The translations under genes were made by a program, and so were the position numbers. Shown piece after piece: positions 26,471 through 36,356 of a stretch of DNA of 64,000 bases. Numbering within the stretch: the stretch's first letter is position 1; every line of letters begins with the position of its first letter. Source of the stretch: AP-15 sp963701815 (GTDB lineage: Bacteria; Pseudomonadota; Alphaproteobacteria; ATCC43930; CGMCC-115725); contig CAVPBN010000021.1 in NCBI GenBank assembly GCA_963701815.1, positions 4,745 through 68,744 of the forward strand, given 5' to 3'. The notes below the pieces were generated by a model. It was not told the DNA's origin, searched no databases, and saw only the letters and a program-made list of their open reading frames with translations.

Positions 26471-27603
26471 TCAACGGTGGTAACGGTGCGGGACGAAGGG
26501 CAATGGGGCGACCCGGGCGGGGCGCGCGCTGCCGCGCACCGTCAGCGCCAAGACGGTGCCGGGGACGGCATGGGCGGCGTCGACATAGCCCATCGCCACC
26601 GGCGCACCGAGCGACGGGCCAAACCCTCCGCTCGTCACCCGGCCGATTTCGCCGCCTGCGGCATCGACGATCGGCGCCGTCTCGCGCGCGGGCGCCCGGC
26701 CGTCGGGGCGGATGCCGACGCGCCGCCGCGGACGGACCCCGCGCCAGTTGCTGCCGGATGATCGCGGCGCCCGGGAAAGCCGCCTTCGTCGCGCCGCCGC
26801 CTGCCGATGGTCCAGGCGAGATCGGCTTCGACCGGGGTCGTCGTCTCGTCGATGTCGTGGCCCCACAGGCAGAGCCCCGCCTCGAGGCGCAGCGAATCGC
26901 GGGCGCCGAGGCCGATCGGCATGACCTCCGGCCCGGCCAACAGCCGCTCAGCCAGGGCTTGCGCGCCGGCCGCCGGGACCGAGATCTCAAACCCGTCCTC
27001 GCCGGTATAGCCGGAGCGCGTCACCAGACACCGCTGCCCGTCGAGCGTTGCCTCGGCGGCGCTCATGAACGGCAACGTCGTCAGGTCATCGGCCAGACGC
27101 GAGATGACAGCCGCCGCTGCAGGCCCTTGTAGGGCGAGCAGCGCCCGATCATCGAGCGGCTCGATGCGGCTGCCGCCGCCGATCCGGTCGCGCAAATGGG
27201 CGAGATCGACCGCCTTGCGCGCTGCGTTGACGACGACGAACAACCCGTCGCCGAGCCGCGTCACCATCAGATCGTCGAGGATGCCGCCGACCTCGTTGAG
27301 CAGCAGCGTGTAGCGCAGCCGCATCGCCCCGAGCCCGCGGATATCGCCGGGAACCAGCATTTCGAGCGCCGCCGCCGGATCGGCCCCGACGAGCCGCAAC
27401 TGCCCCATATGCGAGACGTCGAACAGCCCGGCCCGGGCGCGGGTGTGCAGATGCTCGGCGAGAATCCCGGCGGGGAACTGCACCGGCATCTCGTAGCCGG
27501 CGAACGGGACGATCCGGGCGCCGAGCGATTGATGGAGCGGGTAGAGCGGCGTCCGCCGCAACGGCGGCGCTGCGATGTCTTGAGCTTGATCCCGATCGGG
27601 CAC
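26471..27603 (-). CDS. gcvT: Glycine cleavage system aminomethyltransferase T, two frameshifts (near 26780 and 26715)
   Basis: The N-terminal frame reads TPLYPLHQSLGARIVPFAGY, ARAGLFDVSHMGQLRLVG, and GYTGEDGFEISVPAAGAQAL, with folate-site residues as in GcvT. After RRDEGGFPG the sequence hops through GAAIIRQQLARGP and then continues in a third frame as GIRPDGRAPARETAPIVDAA, GGEIGRVTSGGFGPSLGAPV and ends FVPHRYHR. The 1,133-base span is a multiple of three plus two, consistent with two single-base insertions. It transfers the one-carbon unit to tetrahydrofolate. The GTG start at 27603 lies about 46 bases downstream of the riboswitch, and gcvH begins 35 bases after the stop. Confidence 0.88.
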
Positions 27604-27649
27604 ACCAAAGCCTCCGACAGAGAGCGGACGCGACAGCGCCCCCTATGCC

Positions 27650-27851
27650 CCCTCTGTCGTGGACCCTGAGAGATTCACCCGGGCGTTCAGCCCGAGCTTA
27701 CTCCTTCGGTGAGCGGCCGGTCCGCGAGGCCCGTCCGCTGCTTTCCAGAGCGCCCTTCCGCCCGCAGTCCTTTTGCCTGAGAGTTTCCGGGGCGGTTGCT
27801 CCTTCGGCGCCGCACCCCCGTTTGGGCCAGGGGCACGACCTCTCCTGCGGG
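27650..27851 (-). promoter_or_regulatory. Tandem glycine riboswitch upstream of gcvT
   Basis: Read on the minus strand, aptamer 1 (27851 to about 27764) shows GCAGGAGAGG, GCGCCGAAGGAG, and CTCTCAGGCAAAAGGAC closing back onto GGACTGC. Aptamer 2 (about 27750 to 27650) repeats the same plan with CTCACCGAAGGAGTAAG, AATCTCTCAGGGTCC and closing CAGAGGG. The CCGAAGGAG and CUCUCAGG(CAAAAGGAC) blocks are the defining glycine-riboswitch core. Two aptamers in tandem in front of a glycine cleavage operon is the classic arrangement that switches expression on when glycine is abundant. The expression platform is probably the short segment between 27650 and the GTG at 27603. Confidence 0.9.
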
Positions 27852-27944
27852 CGTGCTATCGGCGTCACCTGGATAACACAGGCCGAGGGCAAAAGCCACC
27901 CAACTCGACAAGGTCGCACATCGACGCATCCTCGCGCAGCGGGT

Positions 27945-28097
27945 TTATGAGCCGAACGCGACCGCGTGCATGATACGGCCGGGGAGAAAGGTGAAAGCTC
28001 CGGCGATTACCAGCGCGCCGATGAACAGGGTCGCCATCGCCAGGATCGGCATGAATTCGTACGAAGAGCGGGGCAGCAAGAAGGGAGCGAGCGTCAT
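27945..28097 (-). CDS. Small membrane protein, 50 residues, unrecognised
   Basis: From ATG 28097 a 50-codon frame reads MTLAPFLLPRSSYEFMPILA, a single strong transmembrane helix AMATLFIGALVIAGAFTFLP, then GRIMHAVAFGS and TAA at 27945. It is coding-like in composition (hydrophobic helix with basic ends), but no Shine-Dalgarno is strong and I cannot name a family. It lies between the glycine riboswitch and the divergent cdh gene. It could equally be the tail of a lost larger membrane protein. Confidence 0.4.
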   Translation of the reverse strand: MTLAPFLLPRSSYEFMPILAMATLFIGALVIAGAFTFLPGRIMHAVAFGS

Positions 28098-28227
28098 CCG
28101 CTATCATGTAAATACATCTAACCATTTACGATCTGTAGGCGACGCGGTAAAGACAGCTCCCTTGCCGCCGGCCTTCGACGGTTTAAACTCTGCTTCGGCC
28201 AAACGCGGGCGCTAACCCAGAGGCGGG

Positions 28228-29031
28228 ATGACCAAGACCCTACGGAGACGGCGGTCGGTCGCCGCCGTCGGCCTCCTCGCCATGCTGCTGGGCGTCGCCG
28301 GCAGCGGTCGTGCCGCCAACCCGGACGCGCTGTGGCACATCGTCCACGACCGATGCGTTCCCAATCAGCGGACACACGCCGATCCGAAGCCCTGCGCGCT
28401 GGTCGATCTGCGGGGCGGCGGCGACCGGGGCTATGTGATCCTCAAAGACCTGGTGGGCCTGACGCAGTATCTGATGATACCGGTCGCCCGGTTAACGGGT
28501 ATAGAGAGTGCGGAACTGCTGCTGCCCGGCGCCCCCAATTATTTTGCCGACGCATGGCGCGAACGCGGTTACACCGAGCGGGCAGCGGGGCACCCGTTGC
28601 CGCGCGACGCCATCAGCCTGGCAATCAATTCGGCCTTTGCTCGCAGCCAGGACGAGCTGCACATACATGTAGATTGCATCCGGCCCGACGTGCGCGCGGC
28701 GCTGCTGCGCCGGCAGGCGACGATCGGCGATGATTGGGCGGCATTCGTCGAGCCGCTCGCCGGTCACCGCTACAGGGCGATGCGGGTCGTGGCCGACAAC
28801 CTCGACGCGATAAATCCGTTCATCCTGCTGGCCGACCGGGTACCGGGCGCCAGGAAAACAATGGGTCGCCAGACCTTGGTCGTCGTCGGCGCCGATTTCG
28901 GTGCGGGCCGGCGCGGCTTCGTCATACTCAACGATCAGGTCAACGGATGGGCGCCGGGCGATCCGGATGCGGGGGACCGAGCCAACGGCGAAGAATTGCA
29001 GGACCACGCCTGCGCGCTCGCCCGGCCCTGA
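28228..29031 (+). CDS. cdh: CDP-diacylglycerol diphosphatase (exported)
   Basis: A 267-residue protein with a signal or anchor segment (VAAVGLLAMLLGVAGSGRAA) followed by LWHIVHDRCVPNQ, PCALVDLRGGGDRGYVILKD and the HIT-like catalytic motif SQDELHIHVDCIRP (the H.H.D arrangement). The C-terminus has TLVVVGADFGAGRRGFVILN. It hydrolyses CDP-diacylglycerol to CMP and phosphatidate at the inner membrane, periplasmic side. The ATG at 28228 has GAGGCGGG upstream. Stand-alone on the plus strand; no phospholipid genes adjoin it. Confidence 0.88.
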   Translation: MTKTLRRRRSVAAVGLLAMLLGVAGSGRAANPDALWHIVHDRCVPNQRTHADPKPCALVDLRGGGDRGYVILKDLVGLTQYLMIPVARLTGIESAELLLPGAPNYFADAWRERGYTERAAGHPLPRDAISLAINSAFARSQDELHIHVDCIRPDVRAALLRRQATIGDDWAAFVEPLAGHRYRAMRVVADNLDAINPFILLADRVPGARKTMGRQTLVVVGADFGAGRRGFVILNDQVNGWAPGDPDAGDRANGEELQDHACALARP

Positions 29032-29065
29032 ATAGAATACCGCTGCTCCAAACAACCATGGCGTT

Positions 29066-29353
29066 CTAGGCCGAGCCCTTCCGGCGATGCCAAAGCCACA
29101 GCGCGGCGAGGACTATCAGCGAGCCGACGAATGCGGCAACGACGTCGCGCAACGAGATCGTCACCTGGTCGAGTCCGGGGAAGAGCCGCAGCAGGCGGAA
29201 CAGGAAACCGCCGACCAGCGCACCGATCAGACCCAGACCGAGGTTGCGAACAGCGCCGAAGCCCTTGCGGTCGCGCTTGATGATCAGCCCGGCCAGGCTG
29301 CCGCCGATCAGGCCGACGATAATCCAGACAATCAGTCGATCGAGCGAAAGCAT
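29066..29353 (-). CDS. GlsB/YeaQ/YmgE family membrane protein
   Basis: A 95-residue protein with three transmembrane helices: LIVWIIVGLIGGSLAGLIIK, NLGLGLIGALVGGFLFRLL and the C-terminal VVAAFVGSLIVLAALWLWHR. The glycine-rich GLIGGSLAG and GALVGG motifs are those of transglycosylase-associated / GlsB proteins, small membrane proteins often induced by general stress. A GCAGGAGG ribosome-binding site precedes ATG 29353. It converges on cdh, 35 bases apart. Confidence 0.88.
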   Translation of the reverse strand: MLSLDRLIVWIIVGLIGGSLAGLIIKRDRKGFGAVRNLGLGLIGALVGGFLFRLLRLFPGLDQVTISLRDVVAAFVGSLIVLAALWLWHRRKGSA

Positions 29354-29532
29354 CGCGGCCTCCTGCGGTTGCCGGGAGCCGAACCAATCGGCCCCACGCT
29401 CCTAAAATGAAAATATTTCAAATCTTTCGATAGATGTGCCTGAACCGCATGGATGGTTGCGGAGTTCGATCGTGGGACATCCCCCGCCCCTTCAAGTTCG
29501 CTCTCGCGACGAGGGCCAAGGGGACACCCGCA

Positions 29533-30549
29533 TCATCCGACAACACGGCCCGCAACGATACCGGTCAGCATTAGCCAGCCTACCGCACGGTTCGAGCGGA
29601 ACTTGGCGAGACAGTCGGCGGGATCGTCGGTGTCGACGCGTGCGGCCTGCCAGGTCAGCTGCAAGGCCGCCAGGGCCAGCCCAATCCAGAACGCCCCTCG
29701 CAGCCCGGCCGCGGTGCCGGCGAAGCCCCAGAACAACAAAGCCGCGGCATAGAACGCGAACAGCCATGGCCGGGTTTGCCGCCCGAGCGCCAAGGCCGAG
29801 GATTTGACGCCGATGCGGACATCGTCCTCCTTATCCTGATGGGCGTAGATCGTGTCGTAGCCGATGGTCCAGCACACGCCGCCGAGATAGAAAAACAGTG
29901 CCGGCCAGGCGAGCATGCCGGCGACCGCGGCCCAGCCCATCAGCGCGCCCCAGTTGAAGTTGAGTCCGAGGAAGAGCTGCGGCCAATAGGTAATTCGCTT
30001 CATGAAGGGGTAGGTGCCGATCAGCACCAGAACGGCAAACCCGAGCGCGATGCTGAGCCGGTTCAGACTGAACAGCACCACGGCGCCGACCGCCGATTGC
30101 AGCAGCAGGAAAACCACCGCCTGGCGCACCGTCACCGCACCGCTCGGCAGCGGCCGCAGCCGGGTCCGGGCGACCCGCGCGTCGTAATGGCGGTCGGCAA
30201 TGTCGTTGAGGGTGCAGCCGGCGCCGCGCATGACCAGCGCCCCAAGGGCGAACAGCGCCATCAGATACGGGCTCGGCCAGTGCGGCGCAGCGAGCGCGAT
30301 ACCCCACCACCCAGGAAACAGCAGCAGCCAGGTCCCGATCGGGCGATCGACCCGCGCGAGTCGGGCATAGGGTCGGGCGCCGACCGGGAGCCACCGCTCG
30401 ACCCAGTCGCCACGACGAATGTCGCTCGGATCCCCAGGCAAGGCCGCCGCCCGCTCCGGCCCCAAAGCGTCCCGAGGTTTGTCTGTAACGGCCGGGCTCG
30501 CATCGGAGAGAAGGCCGGTCTTATCACTCGGCGTGTTTTGCGCGGTCAT
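29533..30549 (-). CDS. ubiA: 4-hydroxybenzoate polyprenyltransferase
   Basis: A polytopic inner-membrane enzyme of up to 338 residues. The two Asp-rich prenyl-diphosphate/Mg sites are visible: GCTLNDIADRHYDARVARTR and YAHQDKEDDVRIGVKSSALA. YARLARVDRPIGTWLLLFPG is the typical start of helix 1. It attaches the polyprenyl tail to 4-hydroxybenzoate in ubiquinone synthesis. The first 50 residues before WVERWLPVGARPYARL are long for the family, so an internal start is possible. It is divergent from rsmE by 62 bases, a common alphaproteobacterial arrangement. Confidence 0.93.
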   Translation of the reverse strand: MTAQNTPSDKTGLLSDASPAVTDKPRDALGPERAAALPGDPSDIRRGDWVERWLPVGARPYARLARVDRPIGTWLLLFPGWWGIALAAPHWPSPYLMALFALGALVMRGAGCTLNDIADRHYDARVARTRLRPLPSGAVTVRQAVVFLLLQSAVGAVVLFSLNRLSIALGFAVLVLIGTYPFMKRITYWPQLFLGLNFNWGALMGWAAVAGMLAWPALFFYLGGVCWTIGYDTIYAHQDKEDDVRIGVKSSALALGRQTRPWLFAFYAAALLFWGFAGTAAGLRGAFWIGLALAALQLTWQAARVDTDDPADCLAKFRSNRAVGWLMLTGIVAGRVVG

Positions 30550-30611
30550 CGGCTAATCTGGCGTCGCAACCGCCGCGGCTCAACCCGCGGTGCGAACCAC
30601 GGGAGCGGGAG

Positions 30612-31364
30612 ATGAGCGAGCGCGGCGCGGCGCGGCTCCACATGACCCAGCAGCTGCGCCCCGGCGTCCTGCTCGAATTGGCTGCGGCGCAGGCGCATCG
30701 CTTGCACACGGTGCTGCGGCTTGGCGAGGGCGCCCGGGTCGCGGCGTTCAACGCGGCAGACGGCGAGTGGCTGTGCCGGGTCGCCGCGCCGGCGCGAGGC
30801 GGTTTGAGCGTGACGGTCGAGCGCCTGCTCCGTCCGGCCGAAACCGAGCCGGAGCTGTGGCTGCTGTTCGCGCCGATCAAAAGGGCGCGTCTCGATTGGC
30901 TGGTCGAGAAGGCGACCGAGCTCGGAGTTTCGGCTTTGCTGCCGGTATTTACCCGGCGAACCCAGATCGAGCGCGCCAATCTCGACCGACTGCGGGCGCA
31001 CGCCGTCGCCGCGGCCGAGCAGAGCGAGCGGCTGTCGGTGCCCGAACTGTACCCCCCACGGCCGCTCGATGACGCCCTCGCCGGATGGCCGGCCGGGCGG
31101 CGGCTCGTCGTCTGCGACGAGACCGGCGCGGGCGAGCCGATCGCCGATGCGATCGGGCGAATTGGTCTCGAACCGGTGGGAGTGCTGACCGGTCCCGAGG
31201 GAGGGTTCACCGAGACGGAGCTTGATTATTTGGACAAACTCTCGTTTGTTACGCGGGTCGGGCTTGGACCCAGGGTGCTGCGCGCCGAGACGGCCGCACT
31301 CGCGGCACTGTCGGTTTATCAGGCGATCGTCGGCGATCGGCACCGCACCCGAACGCGCCGATAG
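30612..31364 (+). CDS. rsmE: 16S rRNA (uracil1498-N3)-methyltransferase
   Basis: A 250-residue SPOUT methyltransferase. The N-terminal PUA-like part contains HRLHTVLRLGEGARVAAFNA, and the knot domain has KRARLDWLVEKATELGVSAL, VLTGPEGGFTETELDYL and VGLGPRVLRAETAALAALSV, the SAM-binding trefoil knot signatures of RsmE. It methylates U1498 of 16S rRNA in the assembled small subunit. The ATG at 30612 has GGGAG upstream. The gene is followed by gshA in the same direction 70 bases later. Confidence 0.95.
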   Translation: MSERGAARLHMTQQLRPGVLLELAAAQAHRLHTVLRLGEGARVAAFNAADGEWLCRVAAPARGGLSVTVERLLRPAETEPELWLLFAPIKRARLDWLVEKATELGVSALLPVFTRRTQIERANLDRLRAHAVAAAEQSERLSVPELYPPRPLDDALAGWPAGRRLVVCDETGAGEPIADAIGRIGLEPVGVLTGPEGGFTETELDYLDKLSFVTRVGLGPRVLRAETAALAALSVYQAIVGDRHRTRTRR

Positions 31365-31433
31365 GTGCCGCCCAACCATATGTTGGGGCTGCCTCCCTAT
31401 TCGGGGCTGTGTTTCGCTGGAGTTTCGCCGAGG

Positions 31434-32802
31434 ATGACGACCACGCCGAGCACGCCCGGAGAGCCGATCATCGACCAGCGGCAGCTCGTCGAATATCTCA
31501 AATCCGGGTCGAAACCGCCCGCTGATTGGCGGGTCGGGACCGAGCACGAGAAATTCGTTTTTCGCCGCTCCGATCTGCGCCGCGTGCCGTATGACGGGCC
31601 GGACGGGATCGCGGCGTTGTTGCAAGGGATGACCCGCTTCGGCTGGAAGCCGGTCATCGAAAGCGGCCACACGATCGCGCTGACCAATGATGCGCGATGT
31701 TCGATCACGCTCGAGCCCGGCGGGCAGTTCGAGCTGAGCGGCGCGCCGCTCGAAACCGTGCACCAGACCTGCGACGAGGTGCATGAACATCTGCGCCAGG
31801 TCCGCGAGGTTTGCGAAGAGACTCGGGCTCGGCATGATCGGGCTCGGCTTCGATCCGAAATGGCGCCGCGAACAGATCTCGTGGATGCCGAAAGCACGCT
31901 ACCGCATCATGCGCGACTACATGCCCAAGAAAGGGCGGCTCGGCCTCGACATGATGCTGCGCACCTGCACGGTGCAGACGAACCTCGACTATCGATCCGA
32001 AGCCGATATGGTCAAGAAGTTCCGGGTCGGCTTGGCCTTGCAGCCGGTGGCGGTGGCGCTGTTCGCCAACTCGCCGTTTGTAGAGGGCACGCCCTCGGGT
32101 CTGTTGAGCCAACGCAGCTTGGTGTGGACCGATACCGATCCAGATCGTTGCGGCACCTTGCCCTTCGTGTTCGAGACCGGCTTCGGCTTCGAGCGCTATG
32201 TCGACTACATGCTCGACGTGCCAATGTACTTCGTCTATCGCGATGGTCGGTATATCGATGCAAGCGGGCAGTCGTTCCGAGATTTTCTCGCCGGCAGGCT
32301 GCCGGCGCTTCCCGGCGAGAAGCCGCGATTGGGCGATTGGATAGACCATCTGACCACCGCGTTCCCGGAGGTTCGCCTCAAAACCTTTCTCGAAATGCGC
32401 GGCGCCGATGGCGGCCCGTGGCGGCTGCTGTGCGCGTTGCCGGCATTGTGGGTCGGGATTCTGTACGACGCGACCGCACTCGATGCGGCTTACGACCTGA
32501 TGGTCGATTGGACCGCGGAGGAGCGCGAGGCAATGCGGCAGGCGGTGCCGCGCCAGGCATTGGCGACGCCGCTGCGCAGCCGAACCTTGCGCGACGTGGC
32601 GCTCGAAATGCTCGACATCGCGCGCGAAGGGCTGCATCGCCGGGCGCGGCGCAGCCTCTGCGGCGACGACGAGACGCACTTCCTCGATCCGCTGTTCGCG
32701 ATCGCCGGGTCCGGCCGCTCCCCGGCCGAGGACCTTCTCGAGGATTTCCGTGCCCGCTGGCATGGCCGGATCGACCCGGTCTTCACCGACTACGCCTATT
32801 AA
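31434..32802 (+). CDS. gshA: Glutamate-cysteine ligase (plant/alphaproteobacterial type), frameshifted near 31825
   Basis: From ATG 31434 the frame gives WRVGTEHEKFVFRRSDLRRV, ITLEPGGQFELSGAPLETVH and HEHLRQVREVCEE; removing one A near 31825 joins it to LGLGMIGLGFDPKWRREQIS and MPKARYRIMRDYMPKKGRLG. The rest (LRTCTVQTNLDYRSEADMVK, FANSPFVEG) runs to TAA 32802. This is the first, ATP-dependent step of glutathione synthesis, cytosolic. The 1,369-base span is a multiple of three plus one, predicted product about 456 residues, usual for this class. It overlaps the convergent glycosidase-like gene by four bases. Confidence 0.9.
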
Positions 32803-34793
32803 CCCGGTGTCCGCAACGGCGGCGTCGGTACAGTCTCGATCATTTGCGCGCCGCCACCGAGCCGCATCGCACGCCAAGCCTCCGGATAGCTCATCGCGGC
32901 AGCCGGGGCACGGCCCGACAACGACATCCAGCGGCCGCGATCCCAGGAGGTCGCCGCGACCTCGACACGCAGGCGCGCACCGGGTGACGGAGGTGCCGAG
33001 CCCAGCGCCGACCACGGGATCCGCATTTCGGCGGTGATCCGCGGCTGATCGGCGCCGAAATAGACCGCTTCCGCGCCGCCGACCGCGGTGCAGCCGTCGC
33101 GAATGGCGCGCCGAGCGGAACCCTCGCAAAGTTCCGCCCGCATTTCAGGGTAGTCATGCAATTTGGTGCGCGGTGGTATAAAAAACAGCGTAAAGGTGCG
33201 CGGGCCGGCGCCGGCATTGACCCCAAACTCGACCCGATAGGCCTCTTCGAGCGGGAACGCGCCGGCATAAGCCAGCAGGTCAATGTCGAAATAGTCCTGC
33301 CCGATCGTCGCCAGCGCCAAGCCGCGGCTACTCCAGCTCAGATAAACTTCGCCGAACGGCACCGCACCCGGCGATGGCGTCAACGGCGGCAATAGGCTCG
33401 CCGGTTTCGGCCAGTCCGCCAGCGAGCGTTCGCGCGGTGCGATCTCGGCCCGCGGCACGGAGAACTCCGCGGCTGCCGGGGGCGCCGCCGCCGGCTCGGA
33501 ATGGATTTCGGGCGCACGACGATTGGCCGTCGCCAGTGCTGTAGTCAATCGCCGATACGGCTGATCGTTGATGTCGACCAGGCCAAAATCGTAATCCTCG
33601 CCGTCAGGGCGGCCGCCCTTCGGATGATCATAGTATTGGAACCAATGGGCGCCGATAAGTTCCGGGATCGCGGCGAAATTCTCGGTGGCCTCGGCGGCGC
33701 CGGCCGCCCGCTCGGCCTGAGTGGCGACCGTCATCAGGTGGCCGTTGTTGCGATTGCCCGTCCGGTTTTCCTGCGCCGCGAAAAACCATTCGGACACCAG
33801 CACCGGCTTGCCGCCGGATAGCTTTCGCAGCCCGTCGAAGTAGTAATGCGCGACCCAGCCGTCGCTGGCGTCGACGTTGTAGTTGGTCGCGATCGCGTCG
33901 ACATAAGGGGTCATCGCCCGCACCGCGGCCGGGTCGTAATAGATCGGCAGCCGGTCGCCGAAATAGAGCGCGTCGGGGTCGGCCGCATGGATCGCCGTCG
34001 CGGCAAGTCGGTAATAGCGGCGGGCGATGACGCCGGTCCATTCGCGGACCGCATGGATGCCGCCGCCGCCCGGCCGCAGATGCGTCATCGTGGTGGCGGC
34101 GAGCAGCCCAGACCACGAGCCGACCCCTGGCGGCGGCACGAAATCGGCGGCAAAACGCGACCACCGGCCGCCATAATACTGGCGCAGCATCTCGACCCAG
34201 CGCTGTTTCGTCGCTGAGCTTGCCGGTTGCATCGAATAGAAGACAAACAACGCGCCGGCCCACCAACCGACTTCGTTGTCGGAAAAATAGCCGATCCGAT
34301 AGGGAGAATCGCGATAAGGGGCGACGAGTTCGCGCGCCAGCCTCATCATCCGCGCCGCAGTCCCCGGGGCGAACGGATCGAACCAGTGGAAGCGTGCGTT
34401 GCGACCGAGTTCGAGATTGACGATCGTCGGCAGCCGCAACTGCTGCGGCGCCAGGCTCCAGCCGCCGGCGCTGTTGAACCCCCAGTCAGCGAGGCGCCGG
34501 CGAGTCGTCTCGACCCATCGCTCGCTGCTTGGGGCGAATGCGGTCCAGCTATAATAGACCTTGCCATCCTTGTCGCGGTAAGGGTAGCCGCCGTCGAGCG
34601 CGTTCACGCCGAGGCTGAAAAAGCGCTGACCGCTGGGCGTCACCAGCCACGACTTGCCATTCACGGTCTAGAGCGACCAGCGGGTCGGCTTCGCCGCGGC
34701 CAAGTCGGAGCAGGCCCAATCCCGCCCGAGCGGCACCGCTGCGGCAATGATTGCAGCAATTGCCAGGACCCACCATCGGCAGCGAAACCCCAT
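32799..34793 (-). CDS. Exported agarase-like glycoside hydrolase with CBM9-like tail, in-frame TAG at 34668
   Basis: From ATG 34793 a signal peptide (WWVLAIAAIIAAAVPLG) is followed in the same frame by KPTRWSL, a TAG stop at 34670-34668, then TVNGKSWLVTPSGQRFF and SLGVNALDGGYPYRD. The catalytic TIM barrel has IGYFSDNEVGWWAGAL (acid/base candidate), GDRLPIYYDP and LVSEWFFAAQENRTG (nucleophile candidate), like GH50-type agarases. The C-terminal 150 residues (AEMRIPWSALG, VEVAATSWDRGRWMSL) resemble a CBM9-like sandwich. If the TAG is real, translation could only restart at GTG 34664 without the signal peptide. A base-call error is the simpler reading. Confidence 0.65.
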
Positions 34794-34828
34794 GACCCCC
34801 CTGGTGCCACCGCCGGGCGGCGGCTCGC

Positions 34829-36262
34829 TCAGGCGCTGGTGCCGCCGACGGTCAGCCCATCCATCCGCAAGGTCGGCTGGCCGACGCCGACCGGCACACT
34901 CTGCCCGTCCTTGCCGCAGGTGCCGACCCCGTCGTCGAGCCGCAGATCGTTGCCGATCATCGCCACCTTGGTCAGCGCATCGGGACCATTCCCGATCAAC
35001 GTGGCGCCCTTGACCGCTGGCCCGACCTTGCCGTCCTCGATCAGGTAGGCCTCGGAAGTGGAAAATACGAATTTCCCGGACGTGATATCGACTTGGCCGC
35101 CGCCGAAATTGACCGCGTAGAGCCCGCGCTTGACAGAGCCGATGATTTCCTGCGGGTCATGCCCGCCGGCCAGCATGTAAGTATTGGTCATCCGCGGCAT
35201 CGGCAGATGGCCAAAGCTCTCACGGCGGCCGTTCCCGGTAGGGGCGGCGCCGAGCAGCCGGGCATTCATCCTATCCTGCATGTAACCTTTGAGAATGCCG
35301 TCCTCGATCAAGACCGTGCAATTTGTCGGCGTGCCCTCGTCGTCGACGCTCAGCGATCCGCGCCGGTCGGGCAAGGTCCCGTCATCGACCACGGTCACCC
35401 CGCGAGTCGCGATCCGTTCGCCGATCAGTCCGGAAAAGGCAGAGGTCTTCTTGCGGTTGAAGTCGCCTTCCAGCCCGTGGCCGATCGCCTCGTGCAGCAT
35501 CACCCCGGGCCAGCCGGCGCCCAACACTACCGTCATCTCGCCGGCCGGCGCCGGCACCGCGCCCAGATTGACCAGGGCCTGGCGCAATGCCTCGTCGACC
35601 TGATGGCGCCATTGCTGCGGATCGAGAAAGCGGTCATAGGCGACGCGGCCGCCGGCCCCCGACGATCCGGTCTCCATTCGGTCGTCTTCGCCGACGACGA
35701 TGGCGACGCCGAGGCGTACCAACGGGCGGATATCCGCCACCCGGCGACCGTCGGGGCGGATGATCTGCACCCCCTGCCAGACGCCGCTGAGCGAGGCCAT
35801 GACCTGCCTTACCCGTGGGTCGCGGCTGCGAGCGTAGGCATCGATCTCGGCGAGCAGTTTGGTCTTGGCTGCCAGATTGACCAGGCCGAGCGGGTTCTGG
35901 TCGGTATAGAGGCTGCGGTTGGTGCCCGGCGGCGGCCCCGCCATGACCCCGCTATAGCCGTTCGCCACCGCCCGAACCGTCATCCCGGCGCGGCGGATCG
36001 CGGCCTCCGAGAGTTCCGAAGCATGGGCATAGCCGGCCGCCTCGCCGGCTACGGCGCGCAGCCCGAACCCCTGGGTCGTGTCGAAGCTGGCGCTTTTGAT
36101 CCGGCCGTCGTCGAGCGCCAGGCTCTCGGACTGGCTGTATTCGAGAAACAATTCACCGTCATCCATCCCATCGAGCGCCTCGGCTACAAGCGCCTCGACC
36201 CGGGTCGGGTCCATTCCGGTGCGTTCGAAGAACAGCGCGTCGGTGACGGCAAGATCGGTCAT
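34829..36262 (-). CDS. tldD: Metalloprotease TldD
   Basis: A 477-residue protein of the TldD/PmbA family. The zinc site is VMLHEAIGHGLEGDFNRKKT (HExxxH with a downstream Cys/His environment), and PRMTNTYMLAGGHDPQEIIG and GQVDITSGKFVFSTSEAYLI are family signatures. The TldD-TldE pair degrades unfolded peptides and matures ribosomal peptides such as microcin B17; the tldE partner is not in this window. The ATG at 36262 is chosen on family length, since the longer frame upstream lacks similarity. Flanked by the glycosidase-like gene and the DD-carboxypeptidase gene on the same strand. Confidence 0.95.
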   Translation of the reverse strand: MTDLAVTDALFFERTGMDPTRVEALVAEALDGMDDGELFLEYSQSESLALDDGRIKSASFDTTQGFGLRAVAGEAAGYAHASELSEAAIRRAGMTVRAVANGYSGVMAGPPPGTNRSLYTDQNPLGLVNLAAKTKLLAEIDAYARSRDPRVRQVMASLSGVWQGVQIIRPDGRRVADIRPLVRLGVAIVVGEDDRMETGSSGAGGRVAYDRFLDPQQWRHQVDEALRQALVNLGAVPAPAGEMTVVLGAGWPGVMLHEAIGHGLEGDFNRKKTSAFSGLIGERIATRGVTVVDDGTLPDRRGSLSVDDEGTPTNCTVLIEDGILKGYMQDRMNARLLGAAPTGNGRRESFGHLPMPRMTNTYMLAGGHDPQEIIGSVKRGLYAVNFGGGQVDITSGKFVFSTSEAYLIEDGKVGPAVKGATLIGNGPDALTKVAMIGNDLRLDDGVGTCGKDGQSVPVGVGQPTLRMDGLTVGGTSA

Positions 36263-36356
36263 AGGCGACTCCCACAGCGATGCGCTGCAATATGGTCGCT
36301 GATGGTGGTCGGCGGAAGGCGCGATCCGCCGCGCGCCAGAGTCAGATCGCGTGCCG

